A stretch of 64,000 nt of DNA, taken from the NCBI GenBank assembly GCA_002914845.1, contig JXTC01000019.1, positions 91,634 to 155,633 on the forward strand, given 5' to 3'. Under the pieces are notes generated by a model. That model did no database searches and was not told the origin of the DNA. It saw only the letters and a list, made by a program, of their open reading frames with translations. The stretch is from Trema orientale. Its lineage: Eukaryota > Streptophyta > Magnoliopsida > Rosales > Cannabaceae. Position 1 is the first letter of the stretch. The number at the start of each line of letters is the position of its first letter. This document shows positions 12,200 to 23,800 of the stretch, piece after piece. The position numbers were made by a program, and so were the translations under genes.

Positions 12200-12660
12200 A
12201 ACTTTTACTAATAATTTTTTAGGAAAATTAAATAGGTTTGCTCTGTTATTAATAGTTTTTTTTTTTAAAAAAAGAATGTGATTTTCTTAGTGACAACAAA
12301 ATTTTTGCCTTTTTATCACTATACTAACAAACCAAATAAGATACATATATATGATACTGGTACACCTATAATGGTAGGAGAATTTACTCCTAAGGATTGT
12401 ATATTAAGCCCCACATGATTGAAAAAAGGACTCATCTATAAATATTTTAAAAATAACCCTCATTTACTATATTACATATATAAAATTACTTAGATACCAT
12501 GTGCCCTAATAAATCTTCTAACAGGTGCTAAACTAATTCTGCCACCTACAATATTCTATCACTGTGGGTCTTGATCCTAATCTCGATGGTGCATCTGCTC
12601 GACTAGGGTCAAAAATCTTCAACAACAGTCGAACTTGTTTGACTGCACCTCTAGACTGTT
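12200..12660. other. Gene-free AT-rich DNA
   Basis: No exon, repeat border or RNA gene recognised. Confidence 0.5.
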
Positions 12661-12667
12661 TCGACCG

Positions 12668-12820
12668 ATTCTTGACCAGCAGTTAAAAAAATTTCAACCC
12701 CAGCCGAAAAATCTTGACCGGCAGGTCGAAAATTTTCAACCCCAGTCAAACATTATCGAAAAATCTTGATCAGCAGGTCAAAAATTTTCTACCTCAGTCA
12801 AATAATATCGACCGCGGCCA
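12668..12820. repeat. Degenerate tandem repeat, about 42-53 bp period, three units
   Basis: Each unit contains TCTTGACC(A/G)GCAG(G)T, then AAAATTTTC(A/T)ACC and CAGTC/CAGCC. Units start near 12673, 12713 and 12764. CG dinucleotides are frequent compared with the surroundings. The function is unknown and it may be part of an LTR. Confidence 0.6.
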
Positions 12821-13259
12821 AACATGTTCGGCAACTTTCCCAGCACCCCTCCTTCACTTTTGCTTTTTTTGATATAGCTGAAAATTTCTGCTTGTGGTCG
12901 AGTTGAAGGTAATTTTGGAATTCAGACACGTTCATTAACTGAAAGTTTTAGTTTTGCAAATAAATTCTAATTTGTCAACTTTTTTCATCACATGCTTTAA
13001 ATGAAGGTTTAATTGAAAATGCCGTATATTTATATGTTATTTAGTAACTTTATTAGTAGTTTAGAACTAGTATTAAAAGAAATTTGGGTAATATAAATTT
13101 TATAAAAAGAAAAAAAGAAAAAACATAGACACAATGTTATCTACACATTTGATAGTAATAACATTCATTTTTAAAAATGTTTATCCTATATTTGGAACTA
13201 AAACCATTACTTGAATCCTATTTTCGCATTTGAATTTTTTAAATAATGTCTCTAATGCT

Positions 13260-13905
13260 AAAATATGGTTAGACCAGGGATCTCTCTTCCTCCAGCAGCA
13301 ATGTTTCTTCCTCCAGCAGCTTCTTCTCCACTTCTTCACTAAGAGGTTTCTCCCCTACCGGGGAGGGGTTTTTTCCCTCTCTCTGGTATGGATTTTTTTC
13401 TTTTTTTTTTTAATTTTATTATCAAATAATCCTCCCATGTAGAGAGGCAGTCTTCCTCCTACATCTAGATCTAGGGAGGTCTTAGTACCCCAGAGCTAGA
13501 TTTATGGTAGTTTATGTTATTTTTAGTTTTTTTATTTTTCAAGAGCGTAGTTATCCTTTAGATCTGTATCATTTTTTATTCAAATTTGGAGAGATAGTTA
13601 CCATGACGGGTCGGAGTTGGTAGAATCTCCTTCAGTGAATCAATTAATCAGATGTGCCAATTCTGATTAGGAAGAGTCAAGACGAGCCATTAAAGAGTTC
13701 TAGTTTATCCTTCATAGGATTTTTCTCTAAGATCGTCATCGGGGACCACCGGTGCTCCGAGATCTCCGAAGGAGTTTTTATGTTCAAATTTATGAATCGT
13801 TTTCATGATTCTCATTGTAAGAGATTATATATAACTGATTGGCTAATATAATCCTTATGTGAGTATTAATGAAGTTGTTTCCTTTCTCAAAAAAAAATAT
13901 AGTTA
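13260..13905 (+). mobile_element. Retroposon-like unit with poly-A tail and possible target duplication
   Basis: A C/T-rich start (CTCTCTTCCTCCAGCAGC, near 13280) leads through moderately GC-rich sequence to TAATGAAGTTGTTTCC...TTTCTC followed by an A-run at 13890-13897, the typical look of a plant LINE-type 3' end. AAAATATGGTTA (13260-13271) and AAAATATAGTTA (13894-13905) flank it, with one mismatch. No reverse transcriptase is encoded; short frames at 13230-13442 and 13654-13851 show no known domain. It could be a non-autonomous LINE derivative. Confidence 0.45.
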
Positions 13906-14479
13906 TCGATTTGTATATCATAATGACCACAAATTCCAAATACTGGATTATTTTGAATGTAATAAAATCTGAATGATTCTACACAAAATCATTTGAGCTA
14001 GTGTATATGGATCACTTTCAGTCAAAGCTAATTAAGCGAGAGTGCATAGAAGTGGAATGAGGAGAGTGAACAATGGACAAGAATTGGCAATGATGAGATG
14101 TATTTCATCCACAAATAATTGTTTCTTTTTTGAAATAATTTGCAATAATAAAGGGTATGTCCGCGCATGGTTTAGTTTCTTTGTAATTAAAGCCTATTCC
14201 ACCGTTTTTTTTTTTTTTGATCTTTTATTTATAGTTATTATAATCGGTAAGAAATTGGAACTTAAGATCTTAAGATCAAAAGTTGATGTAATTACAAATT
14301 AGGTTAAGTGCATCTAACAATCACACTATTCCTCTAAACTGGGAGTTAGCATTTTGTCATATTTTTTGTTTTAGATGTGTTGAGTCCCCAATCATCTACT
14401 AGTATAGAGGAGTGTGTAGGATAACCTAACATACTAAAATACAGGAGGAAATTAGATTTTTATGGTAAAAGTTTAAAAA

Positions 14480-14775
14480 AATGGACCTTATAGAAATATG
14501 ACCAAATTTTGGACTCAATTTAAGTAAATATCCCTTTATCAAATCTTATAGCAAAATATCCGGTATATATATTTATATATCAAGTGTAAAATTTTATATA
14601 CCAAGTATAAAAAATTATTTACCCAGTATATTTCAGTACAGTAACTGAAATTGGTAGATAAACATATCTACCAAGTGTAAAAATATATATACCTGAACAT
14701 TTAGCTATAAAATTTAAAAAGTGGACGTCTACTTAATCAAATTTAAAATATTGGTCATCCACCTAAATTTGTCTA
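14480..14775. repeat. Dispersed repeat, about 300 bp (copy 1)
   Basis: The stretch from TATAGAAATATGACCAAATT to GTCATCCACCTAAATTT recurs in inverted orientation at about 44990-45300. A related fragment lies near 9280-9360. It contains iterated GGTATATA/AAGTGTAAAA words and is non-coding. Confidence 0.65.
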
Positions 14776-14799
14776 TAAAAATTTGAAAAATCCCGAATT

Positions 14800-15115
14800 T
14801 TGAAATTATTTGAAAAATTCGAGATTTAATTAGAAAAATACCACTTTTAAAAGTATTTAGAAAAATATCACTTTTTATTAATTGGTGAGATACTGAGGTA
14901 ATATGTCAAATTACATGAGGTAACTTGATTGGTTACTTCAAATAACTAGATTGGTTACCCAAAGAAACATAACTGGTTACCTCGAGTATCACTGAAAAAT
15001 CAACCTTTCGAAGGAAAAGTGGTATTTTTCTAAATATTTATTAAAAGTGATACTGTTCTAAAAACGTTTAGGAAGTGATATTGTTCTAAATCAATTAAAA
15101 AAAATCAGCCCATCC
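14800..15115. mobile_element. Fold-back element with GGTTAC-type centre
   Basis: The left arm (GATTTAATTAGAAAAATACC, then ACTTTTAAAAGTATTTAG) pairs with the right arm (AAAAGTGGTATTTTTCTAAA ... TGTTCTAAATCAATTAA). The 14880-15000 centre iterates GGTAACTTGATTGGTTAC, CTAGATTGGTTACC and AACTGGTTACCTCG. Its arms resemble those of 2609-2851. Confidence 0.6.
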
Positions 15116-16370
15116 AGAATTTTTCAATTTTTAATGCTATGGGCATGGATTCCTGTAAGAAGCCCCAAAAGAAAAAGGTTTTCTTTGTACCCCACATAAT
15201 TTTACATAAAATATATTTGTTGTTACTATAGTTTTCAATTGAAAGCGTGGATGCTGGTTACCTTCATTATTAATCTACAAGTCATGGCATGATTAGGAAG
15301 AGTAGTACTCTTTTAGCTAGCCATTCTTTTAGAATCAAGGTACTTTACTCCACTATTCTTTCCTTGTCCTTTAAATCTCCGCAGCTAATTAAACTAACCA
15401 AGAAACAATGCATCGACCCCGGATTCGTATTTAGTAATTAGTACTCTAAATCCTCCATTAAAGAACACCAACAAGCATCAAAAGCATGAATTAAGTATTT
15501 GCACGTCACATGAGTTCAATGAGAACCCCTTTAACCAAATCCTCAAAAGTCCATATGAAAGCATCAAGGGTCATGACCCCATAACCATTTTGCTAAGATA
15601 AACAACCCCATAAAGTTTCTCAACTAACTTTCATTAACCCCTTTTTAATAAAACTCACAAAAAAGCTAATCTTTGTCGAGAATATTAAACTAGTTTTCTT
15701 AAGTACTTAATCACATATTAGGGTTATTATAATGAAATAATACTCAAGTCCAATGATACATGTCTACACCCTTTTTCATCAAAAACGCTCACATCAATTA
15801 TACTAGCTTGTCCTCTTCCTTTATACCAAATTAATGTTGGCCCAATTGTGCATGCTTGGTTATAATGCCCCTCCTCTTCCCTTTTTCTCTGGCTTGTTAT
15901 GTTTAGGCCGGTTATTAATGTGGTGGCCCTATAGACAGCTCTAAAAAAACTAATCCCAATCTATAATTTCCTCATCTAAAATAGAGCTTTTTCATACTTA
16001 GCCTCAACTCATGGTTTTCATTTAAAGGTGCCAAAAAAGAAAAGGGCCTAGTTCATTCTCTTTACAATTTTATCCCCATAATCCTATATGCTTGTACAAT
16101 GGTTAGCATGTGGAGATTTGAGAGAACTGATATCTCCAAAATCAAAATCTGAATTTTCTATTGAAACACACTCTATCTAGTGGGGTCCCCTTGTTGGAAA
16201 ACTCTTTTATATTATCTATATCTAAAACAGTACTATGTACCCTTTCCAACCGTGATACCTGACCTGGCCAAAAATTCTCCTTTTAAGGGAAACTTCTAGC
16301 TGTGCTTAGGGAGAAAAGGATATATAAGCTGTACTTACCGGACAATTTCCCTTATCAAGGCCCAAATTTC
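15116..16370. other. Upstream region of the FORKED-like gene
   Basis: No other gene is visible. The stretch includes ordinary AT-rich promoter-like sequence, but I found no regulatory motif I would stand behind other than the TATA-like sites listed separately. Confidence 0.4.
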
Positions 16371-16380
16371 CCTATATATA
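16371..16380 (+). promoter_or_regulatory. Candidate TATA box of the FORKED-like gene
   Basis: CCTATATATA followed by CATCATGTACTTAG lies about 310 bp before the ATG. A second candidate, GATATATAAGC, is at about 16319. A 5' UTR of roughly 280 bp is implied. TATA-like words are common here, so the choice is uncertain. Confidence 0.4.
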
Positions 16381-16687
16381 CATCATGTACTTAGTGGCGT
16401 GATACAAATTATCATAACCAAACCAACATTCAAGATTTTAGTGACAAACTTGTTCCCTTACTACCAACTCAATAAATCAACCATACAAATAGAAACTATT
16501 ATATTATTTCGGTATATCTACCACATATACTTTTTGATAGTGATTTTTCATTACTATCTAGAGAGTAGAAAGAGTTAACCTTATATATATATATATATAT
16601 ATATAGCCTATTCTATTGTCCAGTTCAACTCAAGATTTTTGGGTTCTAAAGCTCTATAGAACTACTCTCATAGTGTCATATACTTGC

Positions 16688-19476
16688 ATGGATTCGAGTT
16701 TGATGAATCCAAGCCCTTCGGAGGCACATCCCGAGACACTGGATTTTCTCTCCAGCGCTTGGTGTAATTTCGCAGTACAAGCTCTACAACCGGATAATCA
16801 TAATCACCAGCAGTTGCTACCGTCAGATCAACACTCAATGGCTCTGATTGATCATAGTCCTATGAGCCTTAAGAAGATGGAGAGCAACAGTACTAAGAGT
16901 TCACCATACATGGTGAGAATTCGAGACAATTTAATTGGATTATAATTGTTTCAGTTAATTCACAATCTTGTTCATGATCTATTTTGTCATATGAACATTT
17001 GTTATAAAAAGTTGGACCAAATTAGAAATTAGCACTATACTAATATGAGGATTTTATGATCACCTAATGTAGAGCGCAAAGATGGATGATGCTGATGTCA
17101 AGCCTCTACCACCATGGAAATCCAATGATGTTAAGGTACGTAATAAAAATAGTAGAATACAAATGTAATAGTGCCATTAATTTTTTCTTTTTAAACATGT
17201 TATAATTTCTTCTTTTTTTTTTTTTTTTCAGTCATGGATATGGATGCAACAAGCCATGCATCCCGAATTGAATTACAACGGCTATTTCAAAAAGAGATGG
17301 GTAAGTTTATATTTTTATGTACGTGTTAAATTTAACTCCCCCCAAAAAAAAAAAAAAAAACAAAAATCAACATTAGTAAGTCACTATACTAGCTAGTACT
17401 TTTCATATCATATGTAGATGTCATGGAAGGCGGTGCCTTTTAAGAACGTTATATCGATCAAAAAATGGCTGAAAGAGATAAAGCAGCGCAGAAAGGAGGA
17501 AGACAGGCTGCAGAAAGCAGAAGTCCATGCGGCTATATCCGTGGCTGGCGTGGCGGCGGCTCTGGCTGCGATTGCGGCCGAGAACTCAAAGAAGGATTCG
17601 AGCAATGCTAAGGAAGCCGCGGTGGCTTCGGCTGCGGCTTTGGTTGCAAGCCAATGCGCCAAAGTAGCTGAAGCGATGGGGGCTAAGAGGGATCAGCTCA
17701 GCTGCGTAATGGGCTCGGCTATGACCGGAACTAATGCAACTGACATCTTCACTCTCGCGGCTGCGGCTAAAACATGTATGTAAATATTATGATCCTTTGT
17801 CCTTTTGACTTTGATTAATTTTTGTCAACATAAAATTAAATAAGTCTTTGTTAAGCATTGCTAAAGGGTGGTTCTTAACATTAATACAAAGATAAAAGTA
17901 TAGAATTTATAATATCTACACTTTTATTAGTATGTAATGCTAATCAATAGTGACACAACATATGACTCGTAAATGGTCCACAAATTAGCACCCTGTTAGT
18001 GTCGACTCCTGTGGTGTCGAGACCCTACTAAGGTAGTATATGTCCAAAGAGTATTTTTCAAGTATGTGCCACTGGGAATTTTGACACCATTATGATAAGA
18101 AAAATAATAACTGAAGTTAGTTCTACTTCTGCCTACAATATGATGTGAATGTTTACAGATTTCATAGGTTGGTGATATTCTTGATCTAACGTCCCTTTTT
18201 GTCTTCATTGATTTTATCTCCGTAAATCGGTAAGTTTTTGCAAGAGGTGAACTAATTACTTGTGATTTACCTGTAGATTGATAAATTACTATGGTAAAAC
18301 CCCGTAAAAGATTCGTAAAGTTAAACCGCATAAATGAAAAGAATCGAAACATTTTTCAATGAGAGGCAAGAATTTGGGGTCAATTTTTGCTATTACCCCT
18401 TTGATTATTATTTTAAATCGGTCTTTCTTGATTATGGTTTGTGCAAAATGTATGGCAGCACTGAAAGGGGCTGCTACACTAAAAGCAAGATCAGGATGCA
18501 AGAACAAAACAAACGGGATCGCGCCCATTTTGCCGATTGAGGAGAGCCATGAGATTGATTTCGACTTGGAGACTCATAGAGCAGCACTTGCCAAGGGTGC
18601 CGAGCTTGGTGTTGAAACTCCAGATGGTAAGTTGAGATTGAGAACATATGTGTACATGACAATATTGTTCCACACCAAGGAAATAGTTAGTTTAGAACTC
18701 CATTTCCCTGTTTCTTAAATTAAGCTTTGACTTCGTTTTGATGCCCATTTTGCTAATTTGAGTTACATGTAACAGGGGACTATTTGAGAAGATCAGTGTC
18801 TGTGATTCTAAGTGGTGAAGGCAAGGTCTGGATTATAACAGGCTGACTTTTCTAACTAGTACTAACAGTTACTTTCTATTATCATGGTTTTATGCATATA
18901 GTTCTACATGTCTTTCCTCGACCTCTATTCAAATTGAGATCATCTTTTTCAATTTTTCTTGTCCCCTTCATGTCTGACTAATCAAATAACGCTAGAGATT
19001 TGAAATGGGGCTTACTTTTGCAGTAGCTAGCTTCTTTTGCCCGAGTACCTGACTTGAATTATCGTCTCAATTTTACAGGTAGTACTACATATAAGGAAGC
19101 TCACTTTATTGAAAAGGAAGAAAGAAAGTAAGTCATTCATTTATTTACCATCTTCCTCTGTTGAGTAATTTTAAAAATCAAAATGTAACATGGAGCAAAC
19201 AGTAGGCAACTTTTCCTCATAATAAAGATTGACAGAAAAATGAATATCATATTTTTGTGTTCAGGTATCATACTTGATTTGCATGCCGAGCTGTACAAGG
19301 ATTCAGAAGCTGAAGAGACCGCTGAGACATGTTATCTCCTGGTGTTGACCACAAGTAGAGGGATATTCAAGCTAGACATGGGGGATGATTATCAACGTTA
19401 CAAGACATGGGCAACTACTATTAGTCACATGCTGCTGCTTTCTTCTTCTATTACCAAATATGAACAACACTTCTAA
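16688..19476 (+). CDS. VAN3-binding protein / FORKED-like protein (DUF828 + PH-like)
   Basis: Eight exons: 16688-16912, 17073-17135, 17232-17300, 17418-17775, 18459-18626, 18776-18825, 19079-19127 and 19265-19476. All junctions are GT-AG and phases join cleanly to 397 codons. The DUF828 (auxin canalisation) region includes HPETLDFLSSAWCNFAVQAL (about residues 16-35), LPPWKSNDV, QQAMHPEL, the basic helix KKWLKEIKQRRKEEDRLQKA and the alanine-rich AAISVAGVAAALAAIAAE. Residues from about 290 form the shorter, C-terminal pleckstrin-homology-like (PH_2) part with VVLHIRKLTLL, ILDLHAELY and YQRYKTWATTISHML. In Arabidopsis this family (FORKED1/VAB and FORKED-LIKE) acts with the ARF-GAP VAN3 in vesicle traffic, PIN localisation and vein patterning. 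Start chosen at the first ATG before the conserved domain; a second ATG lies five codons downstream. It looks intact. The specific role here is inferred from the family only. Confidence 0.9.
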
Positions 19477-19724
19477 TGAAAACTATTGTATATTTTCACT
19501 CTTGTTTTGACAAACAGTGTTTGTGTCAAAATTCGAATATCGAATTGTACTTTGGTTGTGTAATTATCATAAATTAAATGACAATTTGTGCGTAATGCAT
19601 GACTAGTTTGTTGGTATATTAATTTAATGGTAATCTTATTGCTGGAAATATGATAGTTATTTCCAAATATACACCAAATGGACAAGAAAAGAATACTGTA
19701 AGTGATTCACATGGAAAAGGTCTA

Positions 19725-19995
19725 GACATCACTCATAAAACTCGGACCTAATCTTATTCCAAGAGGTTTCAAAGCCAATAGTTCTCAGGTTCAAATCTGT
19801 GTAAAAACATTGAAACATAGATTGTACATTGGTTGAGCGCCTATTAGCTCTTGGTGAGGCTGAAATGATATGCTTTAGTCTCCTTATATTAGTCGCTATG
19901 GCACAAAAATGGACATCCTTAAGCACATTGGCCCCCTTTGGTCACGCCTAGGGGAGTTGCTAAAGCTGGTTGGTCGCCCCTCCCCGCACTAGTAA
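19725..19995. repeat. SINE-like dispersed repeat
   Basis: The stretch contains a box B-like GGTTCAAATCT (near 19790) and a box A-like TTGCTAAAGCTGGTTGG (near 19957). GC content is higher than in the flanks, and phrases such as TTGGTTGAGCGCCTATTAGC are typical of dispersed plant repeats. I could not define ends or a target duplication. Confidence 0.35.
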
Positions 19996-20801
19996 TTACG
20001 GAAATGGAAAAGGAAAATGGACTTGACTAGTGGTAATTTGGACTAAAATGAATTTTTTATGAATGTTATGAAAAATGACTTCTTTAGTAGTGTCACATAG
20101 TTTTGTGACTATTGAGTCCTAAAAAAGTCATTATTCGTGTCAAATTCCCAAAAGAAAACTTGGCCATAATAAAGAAAGAAACTTTTAAAATGCTACCATT
20201 TTCACCTTAGATAGTTATTATGACTTCGCAACATAAGTTTTCAGTTTACTCTTTACGAAAAATTTTCCTCAATAAATCAGTGCTTAAACATGTAACAAAA
20301 TGACAAAAATATAAATAAAGAATCAACCTCTTCCTCTTCGACAGAGTCAGAGAAATGCACATAAGGCTATAAACACAAGCGCGCGCACACCACCACAACA
20401 ACAAAATGGATAGTAATTGACTCCCATTTCTATACATGTATCTCATAGTCTAAACAACGAATTGTCTTTTAAAAAATTCATGCACGTAATGACCATTTCT
20501 TCTACACAAAGGATATTATGGTATATATTATCAACCAGTAGGCAAACAATTAAAACAAAATGCAACTGTACTAGAAAACAATGGTCTTATTAGAATCAGT
20601 TGTGATAATTTACTGTATATCATGCTCATTACCTGTTACACTAAAAGCAAGGTATCAAAATATTATGTCGAAATCAGCCGACCAAAATTTAAAATCTGAA
20701 CAGAGTATGACTTCATGTTAAGGAAGAACAAAAATTAGAAGAGAATATTTGGTTAGAAGCTGCCATGGTTAGAATTACAAGCACCAGCTCATTGAAGATG
20801 A

Positions 20802-23800
20802 TTACTGGCCAGTCAAAACATAGAGAGCAACTGATGCTTGAAGATCACGATCCACTTTGAAGTGTGCATGGAAGAACCTTTTTTCCTGTCATTACCACTT
20901 GTCAAAAACCCAGGTAAAAAACTTGCCACTAGTGAAAATATAAAGAGACTTTTAGCACCAGTTACAACAGAGGTTATGATGAAGAGTCCCAGCGCATACC
21001 TGTCTGAACGAATGTGAGACTAGAAAGTCCCTCAACAGTTTTTCTTCTGGCTCGAATAATACAATATGACTAGGTAAAGACCATTTTCTCGCATATTCAG
21101 ACGTAAAACCAACAGGATCCATCATGAAACGGTCGGACTCATCAGGGATTCCTTTCTCATCACTGTCAACAAAAAGCCACAAACAAAATATATAGAGATT
21201 ATTGTTTTGGGGTAAGTCCCTGAATTTGATTAGAATAATTTTTATTAAGGGTTGATCAATGATAGATTAAGCTTGAATGTGATTAAGGCAGAAAACAGAG
21301 CAAAAACAGAGCAAAAACAGAGAAAAAGAAGCAGAGTAATGTTATTTTAGGGGTTATGGATCCTAACTAAGCTAGGGTGTTCTTACCCTATACCCTGAAC
21401 CCTTTTAGGGAATAAGAACGTGAGTTACATGCACCAAATCAAGGAATACTAGCCACTGTTACATGCAAAAACTTTCTAACCAAATAACATATTAATTCCC
21501 TAGTAACTAACCCCTAAACTGGGTGATTTCTGGTTTAACTTTGCTGGTTTTGAGTGAAACCGCTGGGGTGGCAGCTTTTAAGTTGCTTCTTAATGCAGTT
21601 TAAACTGTAAACTAGTTCTTAGTACTTCCATGATATCTAATCATTATCTTTTACTAAAATTATAGCTGGAACCAGATCCAATGAGACAAGAAAAAGCTGT
21701 TTTTGCCACTTGGCAGCCTTGTCTCTCACTAACTTCTTGGCTTCCAAGTTTCAGCTCCTTATAAATAGGAGCAGCCCTTTCACTATCAACAACAATTTCT
21801 TCATACATAAATACTCATATACAATCATTCTCTCTCTCTTTCATTCAATTGCTCACGTTTCTAGCCACTGCAGTGGCTGAAACTCTCATTTTTCTTGCAT
21901 TTTAGTCCACCCGATAGGCACAAAACATCTCCTAACCTTCCACATACCACCCTAAATCATGTTCCTAGCCTAAGATCACTAATTCAACTTCATTCTCATA
22001 TCAGAAAGTGGTCTTTATCGTCCTTGCATGCGTGATCAGCCATTGTTTCTATGTAAACAGTGACTAATCTTTGTTGTTTTATCATATATTTCAGCTTCTA
22101 GTCCCCATTCTTTGTTTATACCTTATCTTATATTCATCACCTAGTATTACATCCTATTTTATAAGGTTTTGTACTATTTCATGCATTATAAACACTAATT
22201 TACATACATAAAGTGACTGATCATTCATCTCAACTTTTCTGCATCGCAAGGAATGTGAAGTGAACACCTTTAATTTGATCATTAAAGACTCCTACTTCAT
22301 GTTTTATATACCTATGCTCATATACATGCATGATCAAGGCTTGGTCAGTATGTAACCGAGCTATATTTCAAACAACAAATCATCATTTATTCCTTCTTTC
22401 ATACATATACTAGCATCTCATTCAAGGAACTCTTTAAGGGTTGAGCCATTCAAGATCCCAATCCCATGTTCATGGTAGTTTTTGCATTAAGGCAGCATCT
22501 CCTATTTCCTGGTACTTTCTATTATTGTATTTTATTTTCAGCTCTTTACTTTTCAAGGCAAGCTTATTCCAGTTGACTGATACATTTTATGTTTCAGCCC
22601 TTTATTTTCAATCTTTATATTTCAGCAACCTTACTTTCAGATATATTTAAATTTCAGTCTCTATTATTTAAGTTTTTTTTAATCTTAGTTATTTATACTT
22701 TAGTATCTTAGAATCTAGTTAACTGGTCCTCTTTTTATTGTTATATATATTTCTCTACCTAACTAACTTAACTACTTACTGTATATATATCTACCTGTAC
22801 TTATGTGTCTCTAATTTTTATACTCAATTATGCTGTCCTAATTTTTGAGTAATAAACAAGTAATCACACATTTTTAGAAATTAAAAATTACCACGAACAA
22901 TCATAAATTAAACGCATGTTGTGGAGGAAAACTTAAGCACACGTAAATAGCAAGAGGTCAAACCTTGGGGTGCAGTCCAAAAAATGCATTGGGATATTCC
23001 GGTGCAGAGTGGAGTAGTACGGTGTTGCATGACAGGGCATTAGGAAAAGGATACTTTTCACTTTTTCGTTGAGCACTTCTTTGGATAGATGGTTCATTAC
23101 ATCCTCAGTTCCTCTCTGTCTAACATACTCATTAAGTACCAGAAAAATTAAAGAAACCCAAGGACAAGGCAGTTTTTGCATGATTACTTTTATAAAGAAG
23201 CCTTTCTCACTTGGCTCAAAGCAAATACTTCAGGAAGAAAGCAAGAAAAATAACATCAAGACATAAACGTATAAATACACTCTTTGAAACTATCGATTAG
23301 ACATTAAATATGGAAGTTAACATTAATCTATAAGCTAGTATGTTCCCAAAAGAATAATTTATTCAATAATAAAGAATCAAAATGGTTATCAACGCAAAAC
23401 GATGTACCTGATGAATTAAACTCATATACAAGGCCATTGGAATGTTGGTAGCCAGCAAGAAGAACACGGCTAATTGCATTTTAGTAGGACATTTGCTAGA
23501 AACATTTGAATATCCCTTCCTTTTACCACTTGGAGAATCTGATATGCTTATTGTAGCCAGAGAATATCCAGAGAACATCAAGGCTATAGGAAGCACAGGC
23601 AGGACAAATCTGTAACCCAGAGTCAAATTGGAGGAGTACAAACTAGGTTACAGAGTCAAATTAGAGGAGTACGAACCATGAACCAAGGGCCAACAAGGTA
23701 CTTTTCACAGAAACAATGGATAAGAGAGAAAATTGCAAGGCATATGGACCTGAATTCTTTGTGACCTAGAACGCTGTAAAGTCCTAAAACCCATGCTATA

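Noticed and set aside
17408-17662. 84-codon Ala-rich - strand frame
   Set aside because: Antisense shadow of exon 4 of the FORKED-like gene.
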